64,000 bases of DNA from assembly GCF_024868665.1 (NCBI RefSeq), contig NW_026634143.1, positions 514,190-578,189 on the forward strand, in the 5' to 3' direction. Shown here in pieces: positions 1-10,800 of this stretch. The first letter of the stretch is position 1. Every line of letters starts with the position of its first letter. The notes beneath the pieces were generated by a model. It made no database searches and was not told the DNA's origin. It saw only the letters and a program-made list of their open reading frames with translations. The translations under genes were made by a program, and so were the position numbers. This DNA comes from Triplophysa rosa. Taxonomy: Eukaryota; Chordata; Actinopteri; Cypriniformes; Nemacheilidae.

Positions 1-296
1 AATTTAGCATTTATGTGACAGGTAGTCCGTCTTTGCTCTCGGTTGGGGATGGAATTGTCTGAGCTGGGCCGGCCAGATGGTCGCCTTTTTCTTGGGTGGT
101 GATGGAATTGCCTTGGATGGAGCTGGGATGGTCAGTCAGTCCGCAGGCTCTCGCAGGAGGATGGTACGGGATTTTCAGATGTAGCTGGCGTAATCTCTAG
201 TTGTGGATGGGCATATGACGTTCATCTGGGCCTGGCGGAATCTCAGGCGAGGGCAGAAACAGAAAGAGAATAATTAGCGTAGCTGCTGTTCATTAG
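1..296 (-). mobile_element. LINE 3' untranslated region (L2/CR1-like), cut by window edge
   Basis: This is the non-coding 3' part of the LINE whose reading frame lies at 297-617 on the minus strand. The first ~138 bases are almost identical, in reverse complement, to 27842-27979, so the same LINE family inserted twice within 28 kb. The element continues past the left edge, so its 3' tail is not visible here. Confidence 0.8.
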
Positions 297-617
297 CTAT
301 GTATTAGTGAATGCTTGGCTGAAAAGATGTGTCTTTAATCTAGATTTAAATTGGGAGAGTGTGTCTGACCCTCGAATAGTATCGGGGAGGCTATTCCAGA
401 GTTTAGGTGCTACGTATGAGAAAGCTCTACCCCCTTTGGTGGATTTAGTTATTCTAGGTGTTATCAAAAGTCTGGAGTTTTGAGATCTTAGAGAGCGTGA
501 TGGGTTGTAGTGTGGTAGAAGCTCTGTTATGTAGGTAGGGGCTAAACCGTTTAAGGCTTTATAAGTAATTAAAAGAATAGTTTCAAATTTCAAGTAGTCG
601 TTTGGTTTATATTTCAT
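297..617 (-). pseudogene. C-terminal fragment of a non-LTR retrotransposon reverse transcriptase ORF
   Basis: A 106-residue minus-strand frame reads as the extreme C-terminal tail of L2/CR1/Rex-type LINE ORF2 proteins. The recognisable stretches are KALNGLAPTYI, then LLPHYNP-SRSLRSQ, then GGRAFSYVAPKLWNSLP and a final SLSQFKSRLKTHLF-like stretch. The reverse-transcriptase catalytic part is absent, so this is a 5'-truncated copy. The frame ends at a stop and is followed on the minus strand by the LINE 3' UTR. It is not a host gene. Confidence 0.85.
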
Positions 618-771
618 TTTTAATTAGCATCATAAACTAGTGATTTGTGACTAAATGGGCACGTAACAGAAAGGTTTGTGATAGAAGTCCAATGGTGTGA
701 CTGGTTAGACTATTTGTCGTTTCAATTTAAAATCAAATTTGACAGTCATGAATGGACACCTATGTGAACAC

Positions 772-1743
772 TAGGGGTGTAACGGTTCAAATTACTCACG
801 GTTCGGTTTGTGTCACGGTTTTAGGGTCACAGTTTCGGTTCGGTTTGTGCTATGTTCAGGGAAAAGGGACTACTGACGAATAAAAATAAGAACAAATAAT
901 CAAGCTACAAGTAACCGCACCAATAAAACAACAGAGCAAAGCAGAAAATAAGATAAGATACTGTATATATACCTTTTAAGGTAGAAATGGATTAAAGTAA
1001 TCAAATAAAACATAACATTGCATATGTAGAAATGAAATAAAGATGAATCATAATTGAAGTTATAGAAGCTATTGAGTCACAAGCAGTGAGTGAATTCCTT
1101 GACTTTGATCAGACAGCAGGAATATGCTGCTGTCGCTTTAAGAGGAATGAAACCGATCCAGTACACTGATACTGTACACATGCGTTGTTTTTCGTCCGTT
1201 CACTTAAGACATAACCTACTATGTTTGTTAAGATACTCGACAAGAGGGGCATGTTGACCTACTTCGTGTGTGAATCTGTCCGTTTAAGCGCTTCAAAGAC
1301 AACTCAATATTTGCGCCATGTCTGAGACTTTCCTTATGCGCGCTTCGGATCTTCTCACAGCGCGCAAGCGAGTTTTCTTCTGCATCATCTTGCACTGCAA
1401 TGTTTAAATTGGCAAGGCCTGAATGAGTGTTGTTTAAACAGCAACATGTGCTGTTCAGGTCTCACAACACCCGGGTGATGAAAGCAGAAATGACTGCTCA
1501 TATTACACCATACGTATTGAAATTTGTCAACGTTATTTGATTTGTTGTTGGTATTAAATGTTTATCCATCGACAAACATACATTAGCTGAACTTTGTCAG
1601 TCTGTTTTACGCATTATAATTTTTAACGAACCACATTATAAATGCGTTGTCAGATTTAAGATGAGCCGCGCGCGGTCTAAGCGCGTGCCGAACCGTTGGT
1701 GGAGAACCGTGCTGTTCATTTTTTTACTGAGAACCGTTACACC
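772..1743. mobile_element. hAT-like non-autonomous DNA transposon
   Basis: The left end TAGGGGTGTAACGGTTC is mirrored at the right by GAACCGTTACACCAC, making imperfect terminal inverted repeats with further CGGTTCGG-rich subterminal motifs. The interior has no long reading frame. The TAGGGGTGTAACG terminus is shared with the intronic element at 41248. No clean target duplication is visible. Confidence 0.65.
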
Positions 1744-2587
1744 ACAAATAAACACATATGGACTTGATGGGAATATTTCAAATGAAATGCTTAGTTAATA
1801 CTCATTTTTATAATAATGATGAATTGTCAATGTATTCCTGAGCTCAAACCATTTGACATGTTTACCTAAGAATACGTGACGACACCCTAAAAATGTCAAA
1901 TTAGCTCACAATTTAAAGAGAGTTACTAACCTTTGCATGCAGCAGTTAGTGTCACCACGGTTCCTGTCACATGTCTTTCAGAATATTAACAAAATTGCTC
2001 CTTGAATGTTGGTTACACGACCTTGACATTTCATGATTTTGACACGACTCACATGATTCCCAAATGAATTATAATATTCAGAACAATGGAGTTCCATTTT
2101 CATAATTCTGCAATCATTCCCCGAATATTCTCCCAAAATGAATTAAAACCAGAATTTCAGTCTTGGTCCTCAGAAAAGAGAATGTATGCAAGTAATCAGG
2201 AAATTTATTCTGACATTTTAACCCTTTCAAATGTAATCGACCCACAGGGACACAAAAAATGGCTGTTTTTGCGACTGACCTTCTTGCACATGCATTTGTA
2301 GGAGTTACCTCTCCAGACGCTAATGTAATGGGAGGAGAGTATTTAAAGGATCAGGCAACATGATCTGGCCCTAAATGATTTAACAAAGCAATAAAATTCA
2401 GCTAAGCAAGTTTTATTACAAACTGTGGAGTAAAATGAGGAAACATGTCTTTGTCCCAAACATATATCACTAGGTGTATATCAATACACAATACTGAAAG
2501 TTAAACTGAAACTTAAAGAACAGATTTATTTCCAAAACTTTAACAATTTTCGATAACATTTTTGTAGTTATAAAATGAACAACATTC
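1744..2587. other. AT-rich intergenic stretch, no gene seen
   Basis: No convincing coding frame, RNA gene or strong repeat signature is visible. A TATTTAAAG box sits near 2339-2347, but nothing ties it to a transcript. Confidence 0.4.
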
Positions 2588-2830
2588 AGGGGCGGTTTCC
2601 CGGACAGGGATTAGTTGAAGACAGGACTAGGCCTCGGTTAAATTAGGATATTTAAGTCATTTTTAAAAACATACTTTACAAAAAAAACATTACTGGTGTG
2701 CATCTTGAGACAAAACAATCACACTGATATATTTTAAGATACGTCAGTGAAAGTTGTTTTCAATTAAGACACCTCTAACATTTAAATTAGTCTGGGACTA
2801 GGTTTAAACCCTGTCTGGGATACCTCCCCT
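2588..2830. repeat. MITE with GGGGCGGTTTCCC terminal inverted repeats, copy 1
   Basis: The left end reads AGGGGCGGTTTCCCGGACAG and the right end CCCTGTCTGGGATACCTCCC, an imperfect inverted pair. The interior shares TTAGTCTGGGACTAGG and GACACCTCTAACATTTAAAT with copy 2 at 2976-3201. There is no coding potential. A decayed relative lies at 53797-53927. Confidence 0.75.
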
Positions 2831-2975
2831 CAAAGTGTAATTGAACCGTATGTAAATGCATACACATTTAACAGGTCTGAAAAATAAAACTGAACTAACA
2901 TAAAATAAACATTTAGAAAGAACTAAAGAAAGCTTAACCCTAAGAGAGAACTTCTTAAAAGCACAAAAAAGATTA

Positions 2976-3201
2976 TGGTGCGGTTTCCCAGACAGGGTTT
3001 AAGACTAGTCCCAGACTAATTTAAATGTTAGAGGTGTCTTGGTCGAAAACAACTTGCACTGACATATCTTAAAATATATAGATTGTTTTGTCTGGAGATG
3101 CACACCAGTAATGTTTTTTGTAAGGTATGTTTTTTAAAACAATTTAAATCGTGAAAGCCTAGTCCTGGTTTAAACTAATCCCTGTCTGGGAAACTGCCCC
3201 T
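2976..3201. repeat. MITE with GGGGCGGTTTCCC termini, copy 2 (opposite orientation)
   Basis: This is a second copy of the same MITE, inverted relative to copy 1 and about 145 bp away. It begins GGTGCGGTTTCCCAGACAGG and ends CCTGTCTGGGAAACTGCCCC. The two copies can pair over most of their length, forming a large inverted repeat just upstream of tlr9. Confidence 0.75.
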
Positions 3202-3455
3202 ATATATGTTGACACAGATCACATGTTGGCAGATTAACCAACAGATCTCTAAATGTGACTGTACATTACTATATGGCACCGCTCTGTTGTCTGTGTATGA
3301 AATACTAAATGTGCAATGAAACGTAACGAGATGACTGTGTAAAGAGGATGTGTGTGGAGACTCTTCTGAACACCTGCTACCATTATTCTCTGTGTATGTG
3401 TGTGACTGCCGTTCTATGATTCCTTCTTGTGAGTTTAAAAGATATCAAGTGTTGT

Positions 3456-3479
3456 ATGATTTGGATTGTAGACATTGAG
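3456..3479 (+). other. tlr9: tlr9 upstream exon end with possible in-frame start
   Basis: The consensus splice donor GAG|GTAAGTG lies at 3479/3480 and an acceptor (TGTGTCTAG) at 3782/3783. Joining them removes a 303-bp intron and puts an ATG at 3456 in frame with the receptor, adding nine residues (MIWIVDIEA) before the Met at 3786. The 3456 ATG has a weak context (T at -3), while the 3786 ATG has G at -3. A very short first coding exon is typical of TLR9 genes. The splice sites are seen; use of this start is inference. Confidence 0.5.
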
Positions 3480-3785
3480 GTAAGTGATTTTCTGTGTTTA
3501 AAATGTGTTAGGAAATCAGCACGACGGAGCACGACGGAGTCTGTAATGTTTAATTCACTTTTTAAGTAAAGGAGTATTTTCAAAACGTGTTCTTTCAGTA
3601 ATATTTCCCAGCTAACATTATATTTGCTGTTGTGGATTATACTGAAAGATTAATTCCCCTGTAAAGTATTTTAACTGTATTATCATCTAATAATAATGTA
3701 AACAGATGGTTTTAGTCTGTGCAGTGTGCACCATTAACCTGCCTGACAGTGTTTTCTAATGCTCTTGTTCTTATGTGTCTAGGCC

Positions 3786-6700
3786 ATGTTTGAACACAAG
3801 ATGTACCTGATCCTCATTCTGAATCAGTTCCACATTTTCACATCTTTGCATCTGGAATTCTATCCATGTGAAAATCACATTACTAACAATGGACTCATAA
3901 ATGTCAACTGCCAGCACAGACATCTCGCTAAAATTCCTCAGTTCAAATCTCTCTTGGTTATTTCCCTCAATATGAACGGAAACCACATACACCAAGTTAA
4001 AAGTGATGCATTTTCCGGCATACCCAATCTGAAGCATCTCACTTTGATGTGGAACTGTGTGCCTGATGTTTCTAAAGAGAAGATTCGGCCTTCGTGCTAC
4101 CTGAAGATTGACCCTGATGCGTTTGTGGGACTTGAGAAATTAAGCTCCCTCCATTTAGCAGGAAACAGTCTGAAGACTATTCCTCCTCTTCCAAAACAGC
4201 TTGCAGTTTTGGGACTTGAGTTTAACAATATTTTCCATATCGACCAACCTCTCGGTACACCACACCTAAAAGAAATGCTGCTAAACAAGAACTGTTTCTA
4301 CGCCAACCCATGTTACCGATCTTACTTCATCCACCCACGGGTGTTTCAAGATCTTCCTGAGCTTTTGAATCTTACCCTTAGTTACAACAACGTGACACTT
4401 GTTCCCCCACACCTTCCTCGTTCACTGGAAAGCCTAGACTTGGGAGAGAACAAGATCACCACAATTAGTAAAGAGTCCTTTGTAAATCTCACACGTTTGC
4501 GTCACCTTAACCTGGGGTGGAACTGCCAAAGGTGCGATCACGCTTCTGAGCCCTGTTTCCCATGTCCGAACAACCAATCCCTGGATCTGCATCAGGGGGC
4601 ATTTTCGGATCAGAGAGACTCTTTGATTAGTCTAAGTCTGAGAGGCAACTCAATTCGGACTCTTCCTCTGTACCTCTTCGCCCGGCTGCACAAGCTCCAG
4701 GAGCTGGATCTATCTGACAATTTGTTAGCCTACACCATACAGAATGGCACCTTTTACGAGGAGCTCCAGAGTGTGGCGTCCCTCAATCTTCTTTACAACT
4801 ATGAGCCCCTGAACACCTTCTCTGAATTGATCCTCTCACCATCCATCGAGAAGATGACAGCTCTAAGAGAGTTGTTTCTGAGCGGGTTCTTCTTCAAAGT
4901 GCTGTCGAACCACAGTCTAGCACCTCTGTCAAAACTGCCGAGACTCGAGTCCCTGGAGTTACGCATGAACTTCATCTGCTCTGTTAACATGAGTGCATTA
5001 AGTCAGCTGAGATCATTGAGATGGGTGGGACTTTCCCAAAACATGCTTGCATTCAATCCCTGCATTTCGTTTTGCACCTCCAAAGCTATACCAAAATACC
5101 TATCCCACAGAGGACACCGGCACATTGAAGGCCTCGGCGTACCAAACGCAGAAGTCTGGTTGAACTCTGTGCAGGAGTCCAAAAGGGATGACTGTCCTTT
5201 ATATTATTCTCTGTGGCTTTTTAAAAAGCAGATTTGCTGGAAAAACCTGATGTTTGATCTGTCTCAAAACAGCATCCCGTGGCTGAATGAGAGTATTTTT
5301 ACAGGCATGGAAAAGGCTGTATGCATAGATCTGTCCTACAACTACATCAGTCAAACTTTAAATGGTCAGCAGTTCTCACGGCTAAGCAAATTGGCGTACC
5401 TTAATATGGCACACAACCGCATTGACCTGTACTCAGACAAAGCCTTCCAGGAGATAAGTGACACCCTTCAAGTTCTTGACCTCAGCAATAACGAATTCCA
5501 TTTTGTAATGAAGGGAATGGGACATCGCTTCACGTTTATATCTCACTTGTCTTCTCTTCAAATGCTGAGCCTAGCAAACAATCACATTGGTCTCAGAATC
5601 TCTACCACTCTTACTAGCGCTTCCCTAAAGTATCTTGTTTTCTCTGGAAATCGTTTGGACATAATGTGGGACTCTAGACGTGACGAGTATATGCGTTTCT
5701 TCCAGGGTCTTACCAAGCTCACGCACTTGGACATCTCTGAAAACCACCTCAAATCATTTTCTCCGAAGGCTTTTGTTAATTTGCCTCCGACGCTGCGGGT
5801 GCTGCGGGTGGATTCCAACATGCTGAGTTACTTCCCCTGGGGAAACATTTCGGTTCTCAAAGACCTCTGCTACCTGAATCTGAGTGGAAACATGCTTTCT
5901 TTCTTACCCAATAACCATCTCGAGCTCAAACTCATAAGCCTGGACCTAAGTCACAATCGACTAACAGTGATACCCAAGACATTTTTCAGTCATGCCAAAA
6001 ACCTCAAGAACCTAATGCTCAACCACAACCAGCTGAAATTCCTTGACGTGCACGCCCTTCCCTGGTCATTCCGCAAAGGTAGCACCATCTGTGCTTCTGG
6101 GCAGCACCAAAACGCATCCTGCAAACTTGTGCTGCATGCCAATCCTTTCGCTTGCAGCTGCGTTACCTCTGAGTTTGCCAAATTCCTGAGAGAAACCGTA
6201 CTGAACGTCCCACAGCTCACCACGCACATTCACTGTGCTTATCCGCAGTCGCTGGCTGGCGTGAATGTCCTCTCCATAGATCTACGCTCATGCCAAGATA
6301 TATTTGGGAGCGTCGCTTTCCTGTGCACTTCGCTGTTGACGTTGGCGGCGACCATCATTCCCCTCCTGAAGCATCTCTATGGTTGGGACCTGTGGTACTG
6401 CGTCCAGATTTTGTGGACCGGACACAAGGGACACACACCAGCTAATGGTCACACGTCAGACAGCCACTATGATGCGTTTGTGGTTTTTGATACAAGTAAC
6501 AAGGCAGTCAGAGAATGGATCTACAAGGAGATGATCGAGAGACTGGAGAACAGGGGGAGATGGAACTTCCGACTTTGCCTGGAGGAACGCGACTGGCTGC
6601 CCGGAGTCTCGTGCATAGAGAATCTCCACAAGGCAGTTTACAACAGCCGGAAGACGGTGTTTGTGCTGACCAGCCCGGGCGGCTATTCTGAAGCGAGTGG

Positions 6701-6959
6701 AGTGGTGAAACAAGCCTTCCTCCTGGTTCAGCAGAGGCTTCTAGATGAGAAGTTGGATGTTGCCGTTCTGGTTCTGCTGGACCTTCTCTTTCCTAAATTC
6801 AAATACCTTCAAATGAGAAAACGGCTCTGCAGAAAGTCCGTTCTGTCCTGGCCCAGGAACCCACGAGCACAGCCTCTCTTCTGGAACAATTTAAGTGCCG
6901 CTCTTCTCTCTGACAACATGAGCGAATACAACAAGAACGTCACAGAGAGCTTCCTCTGA
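3786..6959 (+). CDS. tlr9: Toll-like receptor 9 (endosomal CpG-DNA sensor)
   Basis: This 1057-residue receptor is read from a single long exon. TLR9 binds unmethylated CpG DNA in endosomes and signals through MyD88. A hydrophobic leader (residues ~6-22) is followed by leucine-rich repeats, including the TLR7/8/9-type cysteine cluster WNCQRCDHASEPCFPC. A non-repeat Z-loop-like region spans ~430-480, a cysteine-rich C-terminal cap precedes the membrane, and a transmembrane helix lies at ~840-861. The TIR domain starts at YDAFVVFD (Y895), has the BB-loop motif LEERDWLPG at 932-940 and box 3 FW at 1032-1033. The RCDH cysteine cluster, the YGWDLWYC juxtamembrane motif and the TIR favour TLR9 over TLR7 or TLR8. 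There are no frameshifts or internal stops. The start at 3786 is three bases after a splice acceptor; an upstream in-frame start is possible. Confidence 0.95.
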   Translation: MFEHKMYLILILNQFHIFTSLHLEFYPCENHITNNGLINVNCQHRHLAKIPQFKSLLVISLNMNGNHIHQVKSDAFSGIPNLKHLTLMWNCVPDVSKEKIRPSCYLKIDPDAFVGLEKLSSLHLAGNSLKTIPPLPKQLAVLGLEFNNIFHIDQPLGTPHLKEMLLNKNCFYANPCYRSYFIHPRVFQDLPELLNLTLSYNNVTLVPPHLPRSLESLDLGENKITTISKESFVNLTRLRHLNLGWNCQRCDHASEPCFPCPNNQSLDLHQGAFSDQRDSLISLSLRGNSIRTLPLYLFARLHKLQELDLSDNLLAYTIQNGTFYEELQSVASLNLLYNYEPLNTFSELILSPSIEKMTALRELFLSGFFFKVLSNHSLAPLSKLPRLESLELRMNFICSVNMSALSQLRSLRWVGLSQNMLAFNPCISFCTSKAIPKYLSHRGHRHIEGLGVPNAEVWLNSVQESKRDDCPLYYSLWLFKKQICWKNLMFDLSQNSIPWLNESIFTGMEKAVCIDLSYNYISQTLNGQQFSRLSKLAYLNMAHNRIDLYSDKAFQEISDTLQVLDLSNNEFHFVMKGMGHRFTFISHLSSLQMLSLANNHIGLRISTTLTSASLKYLVFSGNRLDIMWDSRRDEYMRFFQGLTKLTHLDISENHLKSFSPKAFVNLPPTLRVLRVDSNMLSYFPWGNISVLKDLCYLNLSGNMLSFLPNNHLELKLISLDLSHNRLTVIPKTFFSHAKNLKNLMLNHNQLKFLDVHALPWSFRKGSTICASGQHQNASCKLVLHANPFACSCVTSEFAKFLRETVLNVPQLTTHIHCAYPQSLAGVNVLSIDLRSCQDIFGSVAFLCTSLLTLAATIIPLLKHLYGWDLWYCVQILWTGHKGHTPANGHTSDSHYDAFVVFDTSNKAVREWIYKEMIERLENRGRWNFRLCLEERDWLPGVSCIENLHKAVYNSRKTVFVLTSPGGYSEASGVVKQAFLLVQQRLLDEKLDVAVLVLLDLLFPKFKYLQMRKRLCRKSVLSWPRNPRAQPLFWNNLSAALLSDNMSEYNKNVTESFL

Positions 6960-7352
6960 AAGCCTAAAAATAACTTTCTGTCTTCTGTCTTGGATTTAGA
7001 TTTTAATCAAGTTTTAATTGTTCGCAATCCAACGAGATGGTTGTTTCAGCTGTTTGAAGTGTTGGTCAGAAAAGCAGAAAATCTGTGCATCAGTGATCTG
7101 CCAAAAAGTAAGGAATCAGCTGAAAGTCTACGATATCCGACTGTTATATTTGACAAGTATACACAACAAAACTCATGCATGAATAACCTCTGCTAGTGAT
7201 TACTTGTTTCTGAACATATGTAACTGTTCAGTATGTAATCTTGTTAAATAACTTTATCCACATGAAAGGATGGTTAGATACCAACTGGATCATTTATTGT
7301 CATAGGGGTACACTTCATTTCTTTATTTTTATAGCAAGGTGTATACAATAAA
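6960..7352 (+). other. tlr9: tlr9 3' UTR with candidate poly(A) signal
   Basis: Non-coding AT-rich sequence follows the stop. The first canonical AATAAA is at 7347-7352, so the transcript would end near 7370. This boundary is inference; other signals could be used. Confidence 0.45.
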
Positions 7353-8259
7353 TGTACATTTGTTTATATTTACATTTGCTAACAACGAGCAATACGTCTG
7401 TCATTTTTATGAATGTTTGTACATGTTGATTTCAACATTTATTCATGCATTTTCAAACCTCACTGTAAAGTGTTACCAATACTTTGTAGTTAACATTAAA
7501 ACACAAAGATTCTCAGCATTTACTTTTACACAAATAGTGTCAACCGGTCTGTAACTGCAAACTATAAATATGTGTGGGAGGCAAACATGAGAAAGCATAA
7601 AAAGGGAAATTCAGAAAGACTTGATGAAAGTTTTGATGAGGAACCATCGGCACCTGTCAGACCACAAGATGAAATGACATCATGTTTGTTTTTAGATGGT
7701 ACTGACTCCTTTACCCAGTGGTCGAATTGTAAAAAAAAGCCAAATGTTTGATTATTTACAGACAATTTGCATTATAAAATGTTTGTTATAATAATTATAA
7801 ATGGGATGGTAAATGGTGGTTTTACAGAGGGGATGCTTTTTGTCATTTTCTTCAACAAGGGGGATGCCATCCCCCCCACAAATCGAGCCCTGCCTTTGCC
7901 TAGAAAAGGGTGCGCAGTTGTTCCTGTCGTCTGGGGACAGTTCTTATTTTCAGTTGTCTGTCCCTGTCCTTTTCTCTTGACTGCTAACTCTCACGTGTTC
8001 AGTGTGAGACTCTCACGCCACACACCCATTTTCTCATGCAGGGCCGTGCGTGGGTTGCCACCCATCCTGTAAAATATTTAATTCTCCTATCTGAAGAAAA
8101 GATGTGCTGCCTATCAGACCAATATGTGACCTGATTTATAAACACTTCTCTTCAGGTTTGTAATTCCAACATTACTCAAAGTGTAGCCAATTATTTAGAT
8201 TTGGAAACAATATGTCATCTTTATAACATGACACTTGAAATGTTTCATTATACATATAC

Positions 8260-8261
<2 letters not shown>
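7353..8261. other. Intergenic, no gene seen
   Basis: Short open frames here have no recognisable protein features. A C-rich, transposon-like patch lies near 7870-8070, without ends I can define. Confidence 0.4.
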
Positions 8262-8291
<30 letters not shown>

Positions 8292-8309
8292 CTGTATATA
8301 TATATATAG
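8262..8309. repeat. (GT)n/(TA)n microsatellite
   Basis: A short GTGTGTGT run passes into an alternating TA tract interrupted once by ACTG. Confidence 0.9.
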
Positions 8310-8999
8310 ACAGTGTTGTTCAAGTTACTTCCAAACTGTAATACATTACAGATTACTTGTTACTGTTATTTAAAAGTAATCCCTTACCTTGCAATATTAC
8401 TGTCTCAGAATTGTAATACGTTACATGACTCCTGTATTACTTTTGAGGTACTTTCACCAAAATAACTACAGAAGTAGAACTTAACATTCTAAAATGACTA
8501 AATGTACTGCAGAGAATTTTACATCCAGTAGAAGGCGATATGATGTAGCATAATGACTGTGGCCTATCCAGGCTACTAACAATATAGTTTATAATTGGCA
8601 AAGTGAAGGCTCAAGACAATGCAAGAAAGTATGACAGCCAGAATCACAAATGATCTAAGTCTGTTAAAGGTATGGTAGAGGTAAGGTGATTATCTGGCAA
8701 TATCTGTGAATAGCTTGGGTATATTCATATTAGACACAACAGGACTTTATTTAAACTCTAATGCCATGACAAGATGCGGATTTTTTCTTTTCTTATTGTT
8801 GCCATTATTTTATTCACTTTGAATTCAAGTGGTTCACAACACAAAACTGTCATGATGAACATAGCTTATGCTTTCTCAGTATAAAGTGCAATTAGAGGAC
8901 CAACCCCTCAGCCTCAGTCATTTTAGTCCATAGAAATGAACATATAGGCTAAACATAGCCTAACTGCTTAAAAAGAAAACAGATCAAATAGAGACCTAT

Positions 9000-9150
9000 A
9001 TTTTAATTTAATTTAATTCAAGTATTTGTCAAGTATGGTGACCCATACCCGAAATGTGACCTCTGCATTTAACCCATCCAGAGAGTAGTGAACACACGCA
9101 CAGGAAGTGGTGAACACACGTACACCTGGAGCAGTGGGCAGCTATCACTA
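9000..9150. repeat. Dispersed fish repeat fragment (GGTGACCCATAC family)
   Basis: The block with GTATGGTGACCCATACCCGA, then TGCATTTAACCCATCCAGAG, then GGAGCAGTGGGCAGC matches a dispersed repeat I recognise as common in fish genomes. It has no coding potential. Its class is not certain from this fragment. Confidence 0.5.
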
Positions 9151-9359
9151 GACACACTTTTCAAGAATACAAAAATGAAATTAAAGTGCTTGGGCCTACA
9201 AGGCCTGACAGCAAATATGGTTCAATAATCAAACAAAAAAATTAAAATAAAATAGTCTAAATAGCCTACAGGAAAATTGGATTTAAAAAGTTCTGTTTCT
9301 TGCCAAATATAAAACCGAGGGAAATCGAGGCTGTGCTTACGGCTATGGTGGGGGCTAGC

Positions 9360-9780
9360 TTATTCCATTATACCCCCTTGACTGAAATATCTGTTGAAAA
9401 GTCTTTCGACCGGTGCACTGGATGGTGTTGGTGCATTATAGCGTAGTGCAATTTTTTTAATTCTTGGAAACTGATGCAGGCTTTCCATTACTGGATCAGA
9501 ATTGAAATAAGATGTTACCTCTGTTTCCACTGACATTGGTGCATCAGCCATGGCATTGGGCTGTTCATCAAATGAAAAGAAGTCATCCTCACGGGAGGTG
9601 ACTGCAGCAGGTTGAGAAGCATCAATCATTGGGGTTGCAGGTTCTTGTACTGTTAGGGAGCGGCACTCAGTGGTGAGGAGGTACTTGATGTGATCTCTTC
9701 TGGTTTCCTCTTTTACCCAGCGCAGTTTAAACTTAGGCAGCGAGACGGCGGCCAGTAGGGCTTCTTTCGAGTCAATTGTT
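9360..9780 (-). pseudogene. hAT-family transposase, C-terminal dimerisation domain fragment
   Basis: The minus-strand frame encodes the hAT C-terminal dimerisation region. Its most diagnostic stretch is FPRIKKIALRYNAPTPSSAP followed by VERLF. The same frame continues upstream of the first Met, through LPKFKLRWVKEETRRDHIKY to about 9780, where it is cut by the DIRS insertion. After VERLF the usual SxGGxxxxxxRxxL segment is disrupted (NRYFSQGGIME, then stop), so the tail is damaged. The BED finger and catalytic core are absent. It is a dead transposon fragment, not a host ZBED gene. Confidence 0.85.
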
Positions 9781-9785
9781 GTGAC

Positions 9786-9880
9786 AAAGCGAGTTCCCCT
9801 TCAGTCGGTCTCTCGACGTTGTGTTGAGAGACAGACTGGGGTTTGATCTTGAGAACCTATCATCTCCGAGAGGAATTTTA
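9786..9880 (+). repeat. DIRS terminal inverted repeat, left end
   Basis: The block with CAGTCGGTCTCTCGACGTTG and TTGAGAACCTATC is matched in reverse complement at 14930-15003. This pair frames the whole 5.2-kb DIRS region. Confidence 0.8.
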
Positions 9881-9940
9881 AAATGCCAATGGGCTTGGCG
9901 AATGGCACACGCATGCCAGTCCCCGCCCCGTGCATACGGG

Positions 9941-9950
9941 TATAAAAGGA
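9941..9950 (+). promoter_or_regulatory. TATA box of the plus-strand DIRS copy
   Basis: GGGTATAAAAGGA is followed ~20 bp later by a leader that is conserved, in reverse, next to the matching TATAAAAGG at 14844-14852 of the minus copy. Conservation in both copies supports a promoter element. Confidence 0.55.
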
Positions 9951-10156
9951 AGATGGCGGCAGTCATTCATTCATCCTTTGTTCTTCGGAACCTGCGTGGC
10001 ATATGACTGTCAAGCATTATCTCTTCGAGACTCTTCACGTACTGCTGGATTTACGATGCAGAGCAACAAACTTCTCCCTCCTGAGAGCGGACTTCCCCTG
10101 GGCGTCTCGGCAGCGATATACAGACCTAAAAGAGCAAATTTCTCACAGTTGCGAGC

Positions 10157-10800
10157 ATGTCTCGCAGCTGTGTCCTTGGATGTAAAAGACTCATCCCTGG
10201 GTCAGACGGCAATGACACTTGCATCACATGCTTGGGGGTCAAGCATGCTGAGGCAGGGTTTTTTGATCTGGCATGTTCTGCCTGCCAGAACATGGCGATT
10301 AAGGTGTTGCGGTCATGGCTGGCTACGTTCTTTGTGAGCGCTGCCGTCACCCCGTCTGCTTCCCAAGCGAGTTCGACTGCCGCTTCGGCGAGCAGCGGGG
10401 ATGATTTGGGGGTTCCTATGGATGTTGCTCCGTCAGCTTCGGCTTCGCAGACCACCCATACCCCAGCACGCTCACCTGGCTCGTCCCCGATGGGCGGCGG
10501 TAGACCATCCCATAGCGGGCAGACTCCACAGAGAGATGAGGACGAACTCTCTGTCATTGCATCGGACAGCTACCTCCTGGCATCACATGCGGAAGACCTC
10601 TCTGAGCTCCCGCCCCCGGGCGGTCGAGCTCAAGATGAGGCCGATGCTGAGACGGCAGCCATGCTTGCCCAAGCAGTGCGTTACACTGCCCTCCCTGAAG
10701 CGCTCGCGGCTGGATTTGTGGTTTCTGGGGTCAGAGTGTGGTCAAAAGACACGCACCGCCCCGGTGCCATTCTTCCAGGAGCTGCATGAGGAGCTCACTA
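10157..10800 (+). pseudogene. DIRS ORF1 (gag-like), N-terminal part
   Basis: The plus-strand frame starts MSRSCVLGCK and carries a cysteine/histidine cluster (C-x3-C, then C-x2-C-x3-H, then C-x2-C, residues ~5-45) of the kind seen at the N-terminus of vertebrate DIRS gag-like proteins. A low-complexity Ser/Ala/Pro-rich stretch follows. The frame shifts near 10770, and the continuing segment (ELHEELTKSWNAPF) is in another frame. The N-terminal cluster is missing from the minus-strand copy. Confidence 0.7.

Larger units (their letters stand above)
8311..9782 (-). mobile_element. hAT transposon relic, interrupted on the right by a DIRS element
   Basis: The left edge starts CAGTGTTGTTCAAGTTACTT, a hAT-type terminus close to the MITE end at 61757. 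A minus-strand transposase C-terminus lies inside (9360-9780). The right end is missing because the DIRS terminal repeat begins at about 9786. The element also carries the dispersed repeat at 9000-9150. Confidence 0.7.

Noticed and set aside
3771..6713. Minus-strand frames of 63-88 codons across tlr9
   Set aside because: They are antisense shadows of the tlr9 coding exon.
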